Source: Streptomyces reniochalinae (GTDB lineage Bacteria; Actinomycetota; Actinomycetes; Streptomycetales; Streptomycetaceae). Taken from it: a stretch of DNA of 64,000 bases. The position numbers and the translations under genes were made by a program. The stretch spans positions 62,001 through 126,000 of the forward strand of contig NZ_QOIM01000023.1 of NCBI RefSeq assembly GCF_003323735.1. Direction: 5' to 3'. The notes under the pieces were generated by a model. That model was not told where the DNA came from and made no database searches. It saw nothing but the letters and a program-made list of their open reading frames with translations. How positions within the stretch are numbered: position 1 is the first letter of the stretch; each line of letters begins with the position of its first letter. This document shows, one piece after another, positions 24,099-32,362 of the stretch.

Positions 24099-25319
24099 AT
24101 GCCCGAAGCAGTGATCGTCTCCGCCGCCCGCTCCCCCATCGGCCGCGCCTTCAAGGGCTCCCTCAAGGACGTACGCCCGGACGACCTGACGGCCGAGATC
24201 GTCAAGGCGGCGCTGGCCAAGGTGCCCGAGCTGGACCCGCGGGACGTCGACGACCTGATGCTCGGCTGCGGTCTCCCCGGCGGCGAGCAGGGCCACAACC
24301 TCGGCCGCGTCGTGGCCGTCCAGATGGGGATGGACCACCTGCCGGGCTGCACCATCACCCGCTACTGCTCCTCGTCCCTCCAGACGACCCGCATGGCACT
24401 GCACGCGATCAAGGCGGGCGAGGGCGACGTGTTCGTCTCCGCGGGCGTCGAGACGGTCTCCCGCTCGGTCAAGGGCACCTCCGACGGGATGCCCGACACC
24501 CACAACCCGCTCTTCGCCGACGCCGAGGCCCGCACGGCGGCCCGCGCCGAGCAGGGAGGAGAGGGGTGGACCGACCCGCGCGAGAGCGAGCAGGTGCCCG
24601 ACGTCTACATCGCGATGGGCCAGACCGCGGAGAACCTCGCGCGGCACAAGGGCGTCACCCGCCGGGAGATGGACGAGTTCGGCGTCCGTTCCCAGAACCT
24701 GGCGGAGAAGGCGATCGCCGACGGCTTCTGGGAGCGGGAGATCACGCCGGTCACCACCCCCGACGGCACGGTCGTCGGCAAGGACGACGGGCCCCGCTCC
24801 GGGGTGACCCTGGAGGGCGTCGAGGGCCTCAAGCCCGTCTTCCGTCCGGACGGCCTGGTCACCGCGGGTAACTGCTGCGCCCTCAACGACGGCGCCGCCG
24901 CGCTGGTGATCATGTCCGACACCAAGGCCCGCGAGCTGGGGCTGACCCCGCTGGCCCGCATCGTGTCGACCGGCGTCTCCGCGCTCTCCCCCGAGATCAT
25001 GGGTTACGGCCCGGTCGAGGCCAGCAACCAGGCGCTCGCCCGCGCGGGCATGTCGATCGGCGACATCGACCTGGTCGAGATCAACGAGGCCTTCGCCGCG
25101 CAGGTCATCCCCTCCTACCAGGACCTCGGCATCGACCTCGACAAGCTCAACGTCAACGGCGGCGCCATCGCCGTCGGTCACCCCTTCGGGATGACCGGCG
25201 CGCGCATCACCACCACGCTGCTCAACTCGCTCCAGTGGCACGACAAGCAGTTCGGCCTGGAGACGATGTGCGTGGGTGGCGGCCAGGGCATGGCGATGGT
25301 GCTGGAGCGCCTGAGCTGA
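24099..25319 (+). CDS. acetyl-CoA C-acyltransferase (thiolase)
   Basis: A 406-residue thiolase that joins or splits acyl-CoA units (beta-oxidation or acetoacetyl-CoA synthesis). The acylated Cys lies in RYCSSSLQTT near residue 90, the His in NGGAIAVGHPFGMTGAR and the second Cys in ETMCVGGGQG. Length is typical of FadA/AtoB. The ATG at 24099 has AGGAG upstream. It is monocistronic with a strong terminator behind it. Sequence alone does not separate degradative from biosynthetic use. Confidence 0.93.
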   Translation: MPEAVIVSAARSPIGRAFKGSLKDVRPDDLTAEIVKAALAKVPELDPRDVDDLMLGCGLPGGEQGHNLGRVVAVQMGMDHLPGCTITRYCSSSLQTTRMALHAIKAGEGDVFVSAGVETVSRSVKGTSDGMPDTHNPLFADAEARTAARAEQGGEGWTDPRESEQVPDVYIAMGQTAENLARHKGVTRREMDEFGVRSQNLAEKAIADGFWEREITPVTTPDGTVVGKDDGPRSGVTLEGVEGLKPVFRPDGLVTAGNCCALNDGAAALVIMSDTKARELGLTPLARIVSTGVSALSPEIMGYGPVEASNQALARAGMSIGDIDLVEINEAFAAQVIPSYQDLGIDLDKLNVNGGAIAVGHPFGMTGARITTTLLNSLQWHDKQFGLETMCVGGGQGMAMVLERLS

Positions 25320-25375
25320 CCTCGGACCGCGGTGGGCCCCCGGCGCCCACCCGCTGAGACGCCGCCGAGACAAAA

Positions 25376-25410
25376 GCGCCCCCAGGATGTGATATACACC
25401 CTGGGGGCGC
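25376..25410. terminator. terminator of the thiolase gene
   Basis: GCGCCCCCAGG (25376..25386) pairs perfectly with CCTGGGGGCGC (25400..25410), 57 bases after the stop codon. Confidence 0.8.
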
Positions 25411-25611
25411 GGCATTTCCGCAGGTCACAGCGGTACACCGGGGATGAAGCCGCTCTCCCACCTGTCCAGTTCGCCAGGATTTGCACTACGGTCGAAGAGC
25501 CTTGGACGACCTCATCGACACCGTGTACCGACACCGCTGTTGTAGGAATTCAGGGTGAACGACCGGGGGGACCGCGTCAGGGGGAACGAACCGGAACCGG
25601 GAGTCAAGTCA

Positions 25612-26865
25612 GTGAGCGCCATATCCCTCATCCTGCTGTGTGCGGCGGCCGTGGCCACCGCCCTGGGCGGTGCGGCACTGCACACGGCGCGCGGCCTGCG
25701 CCGCCAGCTGACGGCGCTGCGCACCGAACTGGAGGCGGGGCGGCACGACGTCCCGGCCACGGCCGCCGTCAGCGCTGCGGCCTGCGGGACCACCGCGGTC
25801 CCGCACGCCCGTACGGCGTCGGCCGACGAAGCCCGCGCGGCAGCGGCCGCCGAGGCGCCCACGGCATCGGAAGAGGAGAGCGACGCGGAGACGGCAGGCC
25901 CCTTCTCCCGGCAGATCCGCGCCGCGGTCGCCGCCGCGCTGGCGGACGAGCGGGAGCGGGAACTCGCCGAGGCGCGGGCCTTCTGGGCCGCCCAGGAGGC
26001 CCGCGGCGACGCGGGTGCGGAGTCGGGCGCCCTGCTGGCGGGGCACGGCACCGAGTACGAGATCGCCCCCGGCGACCCCGCCGACGGCTTCACCGACCCC
26101 GTCCGGTCCACGGACGGCGACTCGGGGGACGCCGGCCTCACCGCCCTCGCGGACTTCGCGGATCCGACCGGTTCCAGCGGTTCCGCCGACTTCACGGCCG
26201 CCGATTTCCTCGGTGCCGCCGACTTCACCGGCCCCACCGGAGAGACGCCGGCGCCGCACGGCTCGGAGACCGGTCAGATGTTCATCCCGCGCCAGCCGGG
26301 TCCCGAGGACGCGGATATGGACGTGGACCTGGCCTCGTTCGACGCGTGGGACACGGCGGACACGCACCCGGGTGAGAACGAGGAGGAGCCGGACGGTGCC
26401 CCCGCCCGCCCCTCGCCCCACGCCCCGGACGTGAGCGCGGAGACCGACGCGGAGTCGCCCGATCTGGCGGCCGCCCGGCGCCGCCATCCGTCCCAGCCGG
26501 ACTACACGCTCAGCGGCGAGCCGGTCGCCCCGCACGCGTCCTCGTCCCCCGCGCCGACGGTCACCTACCACGAGCGCACCATCGAACGCCTCGCCGGCCT
26601 CGCCGAGGCCCGTACGCCACTGAGCGACGTACGCCCGGGTCCGCTCGGCACGCTGGACGTCTACCTCTTCGAGGACGGGACGACCGTGTGCCTGTCGCCG
26701 GGCCACCGCGCCACGAGCGAGGCGCTGGCCGACGCGGTACGCCGCGGGGAGGCACCCGTGCTGATGGGCGGCTCCGGCATCTCCGGCTCCTACACGCTCA
26801 CCTTCGGCTACCCGGACGGCAGCACGGCCTACCTGCTGGCCGACCGCGTCATCACCCCGCTGTAG
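25612..26865 (+). CDS. conserved single-pass membrane protein, function unknown
   Basis: A 417-residue protein. Residues 1-25 are one hydrophobic helix (SAISLILLCAAAVATALGG). The middle ~260 residues are low-complexity, rich in Ala, Asp, Glu, Gly, Pro and Thr, and probably disordered. The last ~100 residues (from TVTYHERTIERLAG to the end) look folded and conserved, with LDVYLFEDGTTVCLSPGHRA. I start at the GTG at 25612, which follows GGGAG; a GTG at 25555 would add 19 residues. No known domain recognised. Confidence 0.7.
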   Translation: MSAISLILLCAAAVATALGGAALHTARGLRRQLTALRTELEAGRHDVPATAAVSAAACGTTAVPHARTASADEARAAAAAEAPTASEEESDAETAGPFSRQIRAAVAAALADERERELAEARAFWAAQEARGDAGAESGALLAGHGTEYEIAPGDPADGFTDPVRSTDGDSGDAGLTALADFADPTGSSGSADFTAADFLGAADFTGPTGETPAPHGSETGQMFIPRQPGPEDADMDVDLASFDAWDTADTHPGENEEEPDGAPARPSPHAPDVSAETDAESPDLAAARRRHPSQPDYTLSGEPVAPHASSSPAPTVTYHERTIERLAGLAEARTPLSDVRPGPLGTLDVYLFEDGTTVCLSPGHRATSEALADAVRRGEAPVLMGGSGISGSYTLTFGYPDGSTAYLLADRVITPL

Positions 26866-26883
26866 ACGCGGCGGGCCGGCCAC

Positions 26884-27213
26884 CTACAGACGCACCGTCT
26901 CCACCGCGCGCAGGGCTTCCTCCAGCACTGGCTCGGCGTCCTCGCCGGGGGCCGCGCGCAGGGCCGCGACCAGGTCGTGTCCGGCGACGGCGAGTTGGTC
27001 GCCGACGGCGAAGACGCCCGCGTCGGGCAGCGTACGGCGCGCGGCGGTCTCCGCCCCGAACTCCAGGCGCTGCGCCAGCGTGGCCAGTTCCCGCGCGAGA
27101 GCGAGGCCGTCTGCCGCGGCGCCGCGGGTCAGGGCGGACTGCGGCGCGGCCCGCAGCCGGTCGGCGAGTCGCTCCACGGCGTCGGTCAGCGAACGGGTGT
27201 CAACACGGGGCAC
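26884..27213 (-). CDS. small helical conserved hypothetical protein
   Basis: A 109-residue Ala/Leu/Arg-rich protein that should be all helical, for example LARELATLAQRLEFGAE. There is no signal peptide or membrane segment. The GTG start at 27213 has GGTGAGG upstream. It lies convergent to the preceding gene with 18 bases between them. I do not recognise a family. Confidence 0.6.
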   Translation of the reverse strand: MPRVDTRSLTDAVERLADRLRAAPQSALTRGAAADGLALARELATLAQRLEFGAETAARRTLPDAGVFAVGDQLAVAGHDLVAALRAAPGEDAEPVLEEALRAVETVRL

Positions 27214-27327
27214 GGCCTCACCCTATCCAGCCCTCTCCCGGTGCGGGCCGACCACACTGTTGCCAACGCCCGCGCACTCAGGCAACGTGTGGCCAAGGAC
27301 TCATTGCACAAGCGTCCGGAGGCGCCG

Positions 27328-27555
27328 ATGTCCCAAGTCTTCTCCGAAGAGACCCACCGGAACATGCTCTCCCGCATCCCCCAGTGCACCGGCCGTGAAG
27401 TCTCCGACTGGCTGCGCACAGTGGACGAAGGCCCCGCCCTCCTCCGCTTCGAGGAGAAGGTGAGCTGGCTCCGTGGCGCACACGACCTCGCCTACGGGCA
27501 CGCCAAAGCGATCATCCACGAACACGACCTGCGGCGCGCCGCGCGCCACCTCTAG
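27328..27555 (+). CDS. DUF4287-type small protein
   Basis: A 75-residue cytoplasmic protein whose pattern (SEETHRNMLSRIPQCTGREV, then YGHAKAIIHEHDLRRA) resembles DUF4287, a short helical domain of unknown role that often occurs alone. The ATG at 27328 has GGAGG six bases upstream. It is monocistronic, ending before a strong shared terminator. Confidence 0.75.
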   Translation: MSQVFSEETHRNMLSRIPQCTGREVSDWLRTVDEGPALLRFEEKVSWLRGAHDLAYGHAKAIIHEHDLRRAARHL

Positions 27556-27672
27556 GCCCGGCCGTATGCCGGGGCAGGCGCGAGCGACCCGAAGACCCTA
27601 GGACACCAGCACGAGGACTGGCCGCGCCGGCCGCGCCCCGAAAGACAGGGCGCGGCCGAAGTGGCCGGAACA

Positions 27673-27719
27673 ACACCGCGAGGGCCCGGGAGGTGAGACC
27701 TCCCGGGCCCTCGCGGTGT
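27673..27719. terminator. perfect 22-bp bidirectional terminator
   Basis: Bases 27673..27694 and 27698..27719 are exact complements around a 3-base loop. The hairpin sits between the convergent DUF4287 and BI-1 genes. Confidence 0.9.
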
Positions 27720-27764
27720 GCGGCGCACACGGTGCCGGGCACGGGCGCCCGGCACCGGCCGACG

Positions 27765-28649
27765 CTAGTTGTCGCCTTGCAGAATGGCGATCAGACGCAG
27801 GAACTCCATGTAGATCCACACGAGAGTCAGCGTCAGACCGAAGGCGGACAGCCACGCCTCCTCCTTCGGCGCGCCGTAGGCGATGCCGTCCTCGACCTGC
27901 TTGAAGTCCAGGGCGAGGAACAGCGCGCCGAGCACGATGCCGATGACGCCGAAGAGGATGCCGAGACCGCCGCTGCGGAAGCCGAGCCCGTCACCGCCGC
28001 CGAAGGCGGCGAAGAGCAGGTTGACGGCCATCAGGAGAACGAACCCGATCGCCGCGGCCATCACGAAGCGGTAGAACCGCTGGGTGACACGGATGATGCG
28101 GGTCTTGTACATCACCAGTACGGCGGTGAAGACCGCCATCGTGCCGAGCACCGCCTGCATCGCGGCGCCGTTGACCCACTGGTTGACGTAGTTGCTCAGT
28201 GCGCCGAGGAAGAGTCCCTCGAAGGCGGCGTACGCCAGGATCAGCGCGGGCGAGGCCTTGCGCTTGAACGCCTGGACAAAGCCGAGCACCATCGCCACCA
28301 GCCCTGCGCCCAGCGCGAGGCCGAGCGAGAGACCGGTGAGCCAGGCCACCGCGGCGGTGACGACGACGAGGCCGAGGGTCATACCCGTACGGGCGACCAC
28401 GTCGTCCATCGTCATCCGCCCGGCGGACGGCGGAGCCTGCGGCGCCGTGTACGGCTGACCGGGGGTCTGCGTCTGCTGGGCCGCGTACGGGTTGGGCTGG
28501 GCGTACGGATTGCCCGCCTGGGGGTTGGCGGCGTAGGGGTTGGACGCGTACGGGTTCCCGGCCTGCGGCTGCTGCTGCGCATCGAAGCCGGCGTAGCCGC
28601 CCGCGCGGCTGAACCCCCGTCGCGAGAAGACCGGGTTGCTGCTCCTCAT
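27765..28649 (-). CDS. Bax inhibitor-1 / YccA-family membrane protein
   Basis: A 294-residue protein with about seven transmembrane helices in the last ~210 residues, matching the BI-1/TMBIM family, whose members include a pH-sensitive calcium leak channel. The first ~75 residues are a cytoplasmic tail with repeated NPYA units (YASNPYAANPQAGNPYAQ). The C-terminal helix with a conserved Asp (FLALDFKQVEDG) fits the family di-aspartyl sensor. ATG at 28649 with GGAGG seven bases upstream. Confidence 0.9.
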   Translation of the reverse strand: MRSSNPVFSRRGFSRAGGYAGFDAQQQPQAGNPYASNPYAANPQAGNPYAQPNPYAAQQTQTPGQPYTAPQAPPSAGRMTMDDVVARTGMTLGLVVVTAAVAWLTGLSLGLALGAGLVAMVLGFVQAFKRKASPALILAYAAFEGLFLGALSNYVNQWVNGAAMQAVLGTMAVFTAVLVMYKTRIIRVTQRFYRFVMAAAIGFVLLMAVNLLFAAFGGGDGLGFRSGGLGILFGVIGIVLGALFLALDFKQVEDGIAYGAPKEEAWLSAFGLTLTLVWIYMEFLRLIAILQGDN

Positions 28650-28701
28650 CTCACTCCTCCATGGCCACACTGCGCGGCCTCGCAGTCCAGCGTAATGCGT
28701 T

Positions 28702-28731
28702 AGTAAAAACAGCACGCTAGTGCAGAGTCAA
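28702..28731 (-). promoter_or_regulatory. candidate promoter of the BI-1 gene
   Basis: On the minus strand TTGACT (28726..28731) is followed 18 bases later by TTTACT (28702..28707). A start site would be near 28695. A further 8-bp inverted repeat AACAACGA / TCGTTGTT (28730..28756) lies just upstream of the -35. Confidence 0.45.
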
Positions 28732-28907
28732 CAACGAAGAGAAGACACTCGTTGTTCCCTGTGCCACACAGCCATCACGTCCTCACCCGTGCGGGTGACC
28801 GCTTTCGGGCGGAACACTCCGATCGGTCCCGGCCCGCCCCTTCGGATACGCCCACTCCAGGAGCGCATCGGACACGCCCCCTTCGGGAGCCGCGAGGCAC
28901 GCCGCTC

Positions 28908-29531
28908 TCAGGAGCGCACGAGGAGGAGGACGCCCGCGACCACCGCTCCGAGGACGAGCGCGGCGGCACCGTGGCTGAGCCGGTGCCGCCACGGCGCCGG
29001 GAGCGGCAGCGCGGAGTCCGCCGCCAGCCGGCCTGGCCCCGCGAGGGTGAGCGCGGCGGCGGCCAGGGTCAGCAGCAGTTCGTACTCGACGCCTTCGGGG
29101 GCGAAGAAGCCCCCGCCCCACTTCACCGCGAGCGCGTTGAGCAGCGTCCCGAAGACCGCGGCGCCCGCCAGCGGGGTGAGGAGGCCGAGCGCGAGTCCGA
29201 GCCCGCCGAGCGTCTCGGTCAGCCCCGCGACGACGGCCATGACCCCGGCCGCCGGATAGCCGGCCGACTGGAAGAACTGCTCGGTCCCCGCGAGCCCGCC
29301 GCCGTCGAACCAGCCGAAGAGTTTCTGGGAGCCGTGGGCCGCCATGGTCAGGCCGAGCGCGAGGCGCAGCAGGAGCAGTCCGGCGTCGTGGGCGGACCGC
29401 GCGGCAGGGGCGGACTGCGCGGTGGCGGCGTCGGCCGGCCCGGGGGCGCCGGGGAACCGGGCCGCGGGGCCGGTGGCGGGCGGACTGTCCGGGGTGGTCC
29501 GAGCGTCCTGTGCGGCGTGGGGGGACGGCAT
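28908..29531 (-). CDS. DoxX-family membrane protein
   Basis: A 207-residue inner-membrane protein. After a ~55-residue Ala/Pro-rich tail come four helices of the DoxX fold: LLLLRLALGLTMAAHGSQKL (with the family AHGxQKLFG motif), MAVVAGLTETLGGLGLALGL, a third helix and a C-terminal one. DoxX relatives are linked to thiol/quinone redox defence. The ATG at 29531 has AGGAGG upstream. It diverges from a marR gene with a shared operator, so it is probably repressed by that MarR and induced by a quinone or oxidant. Confidence 0.88.
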   Translation of the reverse strand: MPSPHAAQDARTTPDSPPATGPAARFPGAPGPADAATAQSAPAARSAHDAGLLLLRLALGLTMAAHGSQKLFGWFDGGGLAGTEQFFQSAGYPAAGVMAVVAGLTETLGGLGLALGLLTPLAGAAVFGTLLNALAVKWGGGFFAPEGVEYELLLTLAAAALTLAGPGRLAADSALPLPAPWRHRLSHGAAALVLGAVVAGVLLLVRS

Positions 29532-29584
29532 GAGCGGAGCCTCCTGCGTCAGCGGGGGAACCGGGTGACGGGACGATGCCACCG

Positions 29585-29643
29585 GTTGTTCAAATTCGAA
29601 ACGTACCGTCCGACGGTAACAAGGCGGTTTGAATTTGAACAAC
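29585..29643. promoter_or_regulatory. nested operator between doxX and marR
   Basis: GTTGTTCAAATTC (29585..29597) has its perfect complement at 29631..29643, and a second palindrome, TACCGTC-C-GACGGTA (29604..29618), lies between the arms. The outer arms are AT-rich like known MarR sites. The arrangement would let a MarR dimer pair control both genes. Confidence 0.7.
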
Positions 29644-29659
29644 ACGTAGGATGGTGTTC

Positions 29660-30220
29660 ATGGCAGGGACCAGGTGGCTCGATGAACGTCAGATGGCGGC
29701 CTGGCAGGGCTTCCTCGAAGCGACCAGCCGGGTCTCCCGCCACGTGGAGCAGCAGCTGAAGGAGGACGCGGGGCTCTCCCATCCGCAGTACGAGGTACTC
29801 GTCCGCCTCGCCGGAGCACCCGGCGGCGAACTGCGGATGACCGATCTGGCCGAGGGGCTGTTCACCTCCAAAAGCAACCTGACCTACCAGGTGGGCCAGT
29901 TGGAGAAGCACGGCCTCGTGCGGCGCCGCTCGTGCCCCACGGACGTGCGCGGAGTCCTCGCCGTCCTCACCGAGGAGGGCCGCGACACCCTGCGTGCCGC
30001 GGCCCCCGGTCACGTGGCGGCCGTCCGCGCCGCCCTGATCGACGTCCTGGAGCCCGACGAGATCGACACCATCGCCCGTGCGCTCGGCCGGGTCGGAGCC
30101 CGGCTGCGTCCCCCAGGCCGCGACACGGAGGAAACCGAGGCTGCTGAAAGGGCTGCGGAAACGGAGGCTCAGGGCGCCGGAAGCTCGGACAGCGGCGGGA
30201 TGAGCACCTCTTCCTCGTAG
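29660..30220 (+). CDS. MarR-family transcriptional regulator
   Basis: A 186-residue MarR protein. The core is SHPQYEVLVRLAGAPGGELR, the helix-turn-helix MTDLAEGLFTSKSNLTYQVG, and the wing RRSCPTDVRGVLAVLTEEG. The last ~35 residues are a Glu/Ala/Ser tail. The ATG at 29660 suits the AGGA upstream better than that at 29651. Its 3' end overlaps the convergent nitroreductase-hemerythrin gene by 52 bases. It probably represses doxX and itself through the operator between them. Confidence 0.9.
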   Translation: MAGTRWLDERQMAAWQGFLEATSRVSRHVEQQLKEDAGLSHPQYEVLVRLAGAPGGELRMTDLAEGLFTSKSNLTYQVGQLEKHGLVRRRSCPTDVRGVLAVLTEEGRDTLRAAAPGHVAAVRAALIDVLEPDEIDTIARALGRVGARLRPPGRDTEETEAAERAAETEAQGAGSSDSGGMSTSSS

Positions 30221-31083
30221 TCCAGGTGGGCCTCCAGCTCACTGGTCATCCGGGCGAGCTCGGCGCGGAAGCGGCCGGGTTCCGCGGTCGTCAGGTCGGC
30301 CAGCAGGCGCTCCAGCTCCACGCGGAGGCGGTCCACCGTCTGGTGCTCGGCGCGCAGGCGTGCCAGCGCGGGCGCCAGGTGGGGGTACTTCTCGGCCAGC
30401 ACGGGAAACGCCCCCTGGTCCTCAAAGGCGTGGTGCGTGTGCATCGACTCGCAGAAGGCCAGGCAGTGCTGACGCAGCTGGGGTCCGAGCGGGACCCGCG
30501 GCGCCTCGGTGCCGCCGGTCCGCTGCGCCCTGGCGGCGAAGTAGGCGTCCGCCTCCGTGGAGACACGGCGCAGCTGGTCACGCAGCCAGGTGTGGACCTC
30601 CAAGAGCTTGTCGACGAGCCCTGTGAACGGCGCGCCCCGATAGGAGCGTTCGAGCCGGACGACGGGCAGCACACGGGAGACGCGCGCCTGGTAGTCGGCG
30701 TATCCGGGCGCCTGCCGCACGACGTGCGCGAACAGCCGGTCCCGCTCGGCGCCCTCGGTGGGCACCGCGACGGCCCCGAACGACTCCTCCCCCACCTCGA
30801 CCCTCGTCATGGGGTGCGCGAGCAGGTTGCGGTACCAGGCCGGATGGCGGGGTGCGCCGCCCGCCGAGGCGACGACGAGGAGGTGGCCGTCCTCGTCACG
30901 GACGTACCCGAGGGGGGAGGTCTGCTGTAGGCCCGAACGGGCTCCGGTGGTGGTCAGCAGCAGCAGATCCCCACCCTCGAACGGGCCGCCGACGCGGCCG
31001 GAGTTGGCGCGGAACTCCTCGACGACCGCACGGTTGAAGTCACTGACGCGGGGCGGAGTGGGGGAAAGGGGCGAAGGGGTCAA
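30169..31083 (-). CDS. DDN-type F420 nitroreductase fused to a hemerythrin domain
   Basis: A 304-residue two-domain protein. Residues ~10-145 match the DDN/DUF385 deazaflavin(F420)-dependent nitroreductase fold (GGDLLLLTTTGARSG, GGAPRHPAWYRNLLAHP). Residues ~150-300 form a hemerythrin-like four-helix domain with iron-ligand patterns HTWLRDQL, HTHHAFEDQGAFPVL, EHQTVDRL and HLDYEEEVLIPPL. The start is the TTG at 31083 with GGGAG eight bases upstream. A cytoplasmic F420 quinone or nitro reductase joined to an oxygen- or redox-sensing di-iron site is implied. The neighbouring doxX/marR pair supports a redox-defence context. Confidence 0.85.
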   Translation of the reverse strand: MTPSPLSPTPPRVSDFNRAVVEEFRANSGRVGGPFEGGDLLLLTTTGARSGLQQTSPLGYVRDEDGHLLVVASAGGAPRHPAWYRNLLAHPMTRVEVGEESFGAVAVPTEGAERDRLFAHVVRQAPGYADYQARVSRVLPVVRLERSYRGAPFTGLVDKLLEVHTWLRDQLRRVSTEADAYFAARAQRTGGTEAPRVPLGPQLRQHCLAFCESMHTHHAFEDQGAFPVLAEKYPHLAPALARLRAEHQTVDRLRVELERLLADLTTAEPGRFRAELARMTSELEAHLDYEEEVLIPPLSELPAP

Positions 31084-31546
31084 GAAAACAGCTCCCAGCA
31101 GAAGAGACGTCCCGGCCCGCGGCCGCGTCCGAGCGCCCGTGCGGGCACACGTGGGCCCACCGCACGCCCACGAGCGCGCGTGTGAGCCGCGCCCGTGCGC
31201 ACGCGTGTGAGCGCACGTCGAGGCGCACGCGTCAGCACCCGGCAGGCAGGGACGGGAAAGCGGAAAAAGAAGAAGCGGAACCCGGCGCGCGGCCGAAGGG
31301 ACGGCGGCGGCGCGGAACGGCTGCGCTGTGCGTCAGCCGCGTCTCAGATACGTGTCAGACGAGCCTGGCGGTGTGTGTACCCACGATGCACTCTCCTCAC
31401 GTCAAGGTGCCTCCATGCCACTGCCGTACGAGCGGCAGCGTCACACGACACAGCCCCCATTCAACGTGCTTCTTCCGCCCGGGGCAAGGGACGTCGGGAC
31501 GCACACCCGCACGCCCGGCCCCCGCACAGGGCCTGCCGCAGGCCGC
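31084..31546. other. intergenic region, no gene seen
   Basis: This 463-base gap has long stretches of alternating purine and pyrimidine (for example GCGCGCGTGTGAG around 31170 to 31215), which can favour non-B DNA. I see no gene, only weak low-complexity frames. Confidence 0.45.
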
Positions 31547-32188
31547 TCAGCGCGCCAGGGCGGCTTGGAGCGCCGTACGGACCGTGTGCCGTGCGCTCAC
31601 GGCTCCCGTCGTGCCCAGCAGCACGTGGTAGGCGAGGCCCTCCGCCTGCGCCACCAGCGCGACAGCCGCGGCCTCGTGGCCTGCCTCCGGCGCGTTCGCG
31701 CCCGCGCGGTCCAGGCACTTCGCCCCCGCGCGGGCCAGGCACGCGGCCAGACTCCCGTGGAGGCCGGCGTAGAGGCCGCGGACGCGCTCGGCGATGGCGT
31801 CGTCGGCCAGCGCGCCGGCGTTGAACGCGTGCCGCACCCTCATGTGCGCCCGTGACTCCGCGTCGTGGGGGATCAGCTCGTCCAGGACGACGGCGAGCAC
31901 CTCGGCGGGCGGTGCGTCGCCAGGGGCGGCACCCAGACGCGCCCTGATGCGTCCCTCGCTGCGCTCGTTGCCACGGTCGAAAGCGGCCTCCAGCAGCTTC
32001 TGTTTCGTCGGGAAGTAGTGCTGGACCCGGCCCGGTGAGACGCCGGCCTGAGCGGCGACCTCCGTCAGGGAGACCGCGGGCAGTCCCCTCCCGGCGACGA
32101 CCGCGAGCACCGCGTCGGCGATCTCCGTGCGCCGGCGGTCGTGGTGCAGCCCCGGCCCGCGGCCGCGGGTGGATGCGCTGGACGGCAT
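31547..32188 (-). CDS. TetR-family transcriptional regulator
   Basis: A 213-residue TetR protein. The N-terminal helix-turn-helix is VSLTEVAAQAGVSPGRVQHYFPTKQKLLEAAF (residues ~40-72). The C-terminal helices form a ligand and dimer domain typical of short regulators of efflux pumps. The ATG at 32188 has GAGGAGGG upstream. It is divergent from an MFS gene, and two copies of its likely operator lie in the gap, so it most probably represses both. Confidence 0.9.
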   Translation of the reverse strand: MPSSASTRGRGPGLHHDRRRTEIADAVLAVVAGRGLPAVSLTEVAAQAGVSPGRVQHYFPTKQKLLEAAFDRGNERSEGRIRARLGAAPGDAPPAEVLAVVLDELIPHDAESRAHMRVRHAFNAGALADDAIAERVRGLYAGLHGSLAACLARAGAKCLDRAGANAPEAGHEAAAVALVAQAEGLAYHVLLGTTGAVSARHTVRTALQAALAR

Positions 32189-32240
32189 GTTCCCGGCCCT
32201 CCTCGCCCACTGTTCGCCCGTTCCGTCTGTCGTCATCTCG

Positions 32241-32304
32241 ATGTTGCCACATTGAAAAGCACACCAGGAGGGCTTTACGATGTGGCCACATTGAAAAGCC
32301 CTCC
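32241..32304. promoter_or_regulatory. two TetR operator copies inside an inverted repeat
   Basis: ATGTTGCCACAT (32241..32252) and ATGTGGCCACAT (32280..32291, a perfect palindrome) are both followed by TGAAAAGC, with a 39-base period. The second copy is enclosed by GGAGGGCTTT (32267..32276) and its exact complement AAAGCCCTCC (32295..32304), so the region can also form a hairpin. Confidence 0.75.
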
Positions 32305-32362
32305 CGTGCGGTCCGCGCCACCGGCGCGGTCCGGGCGCGAAAGCACACCCGAGGGAGGAGCC

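Noticed and set aside
31084..31546. Small frames in the long gap before tetR
   Set aside because: They are low-complexity Arg/Pro-rich frames without RBS or conserved pattern.
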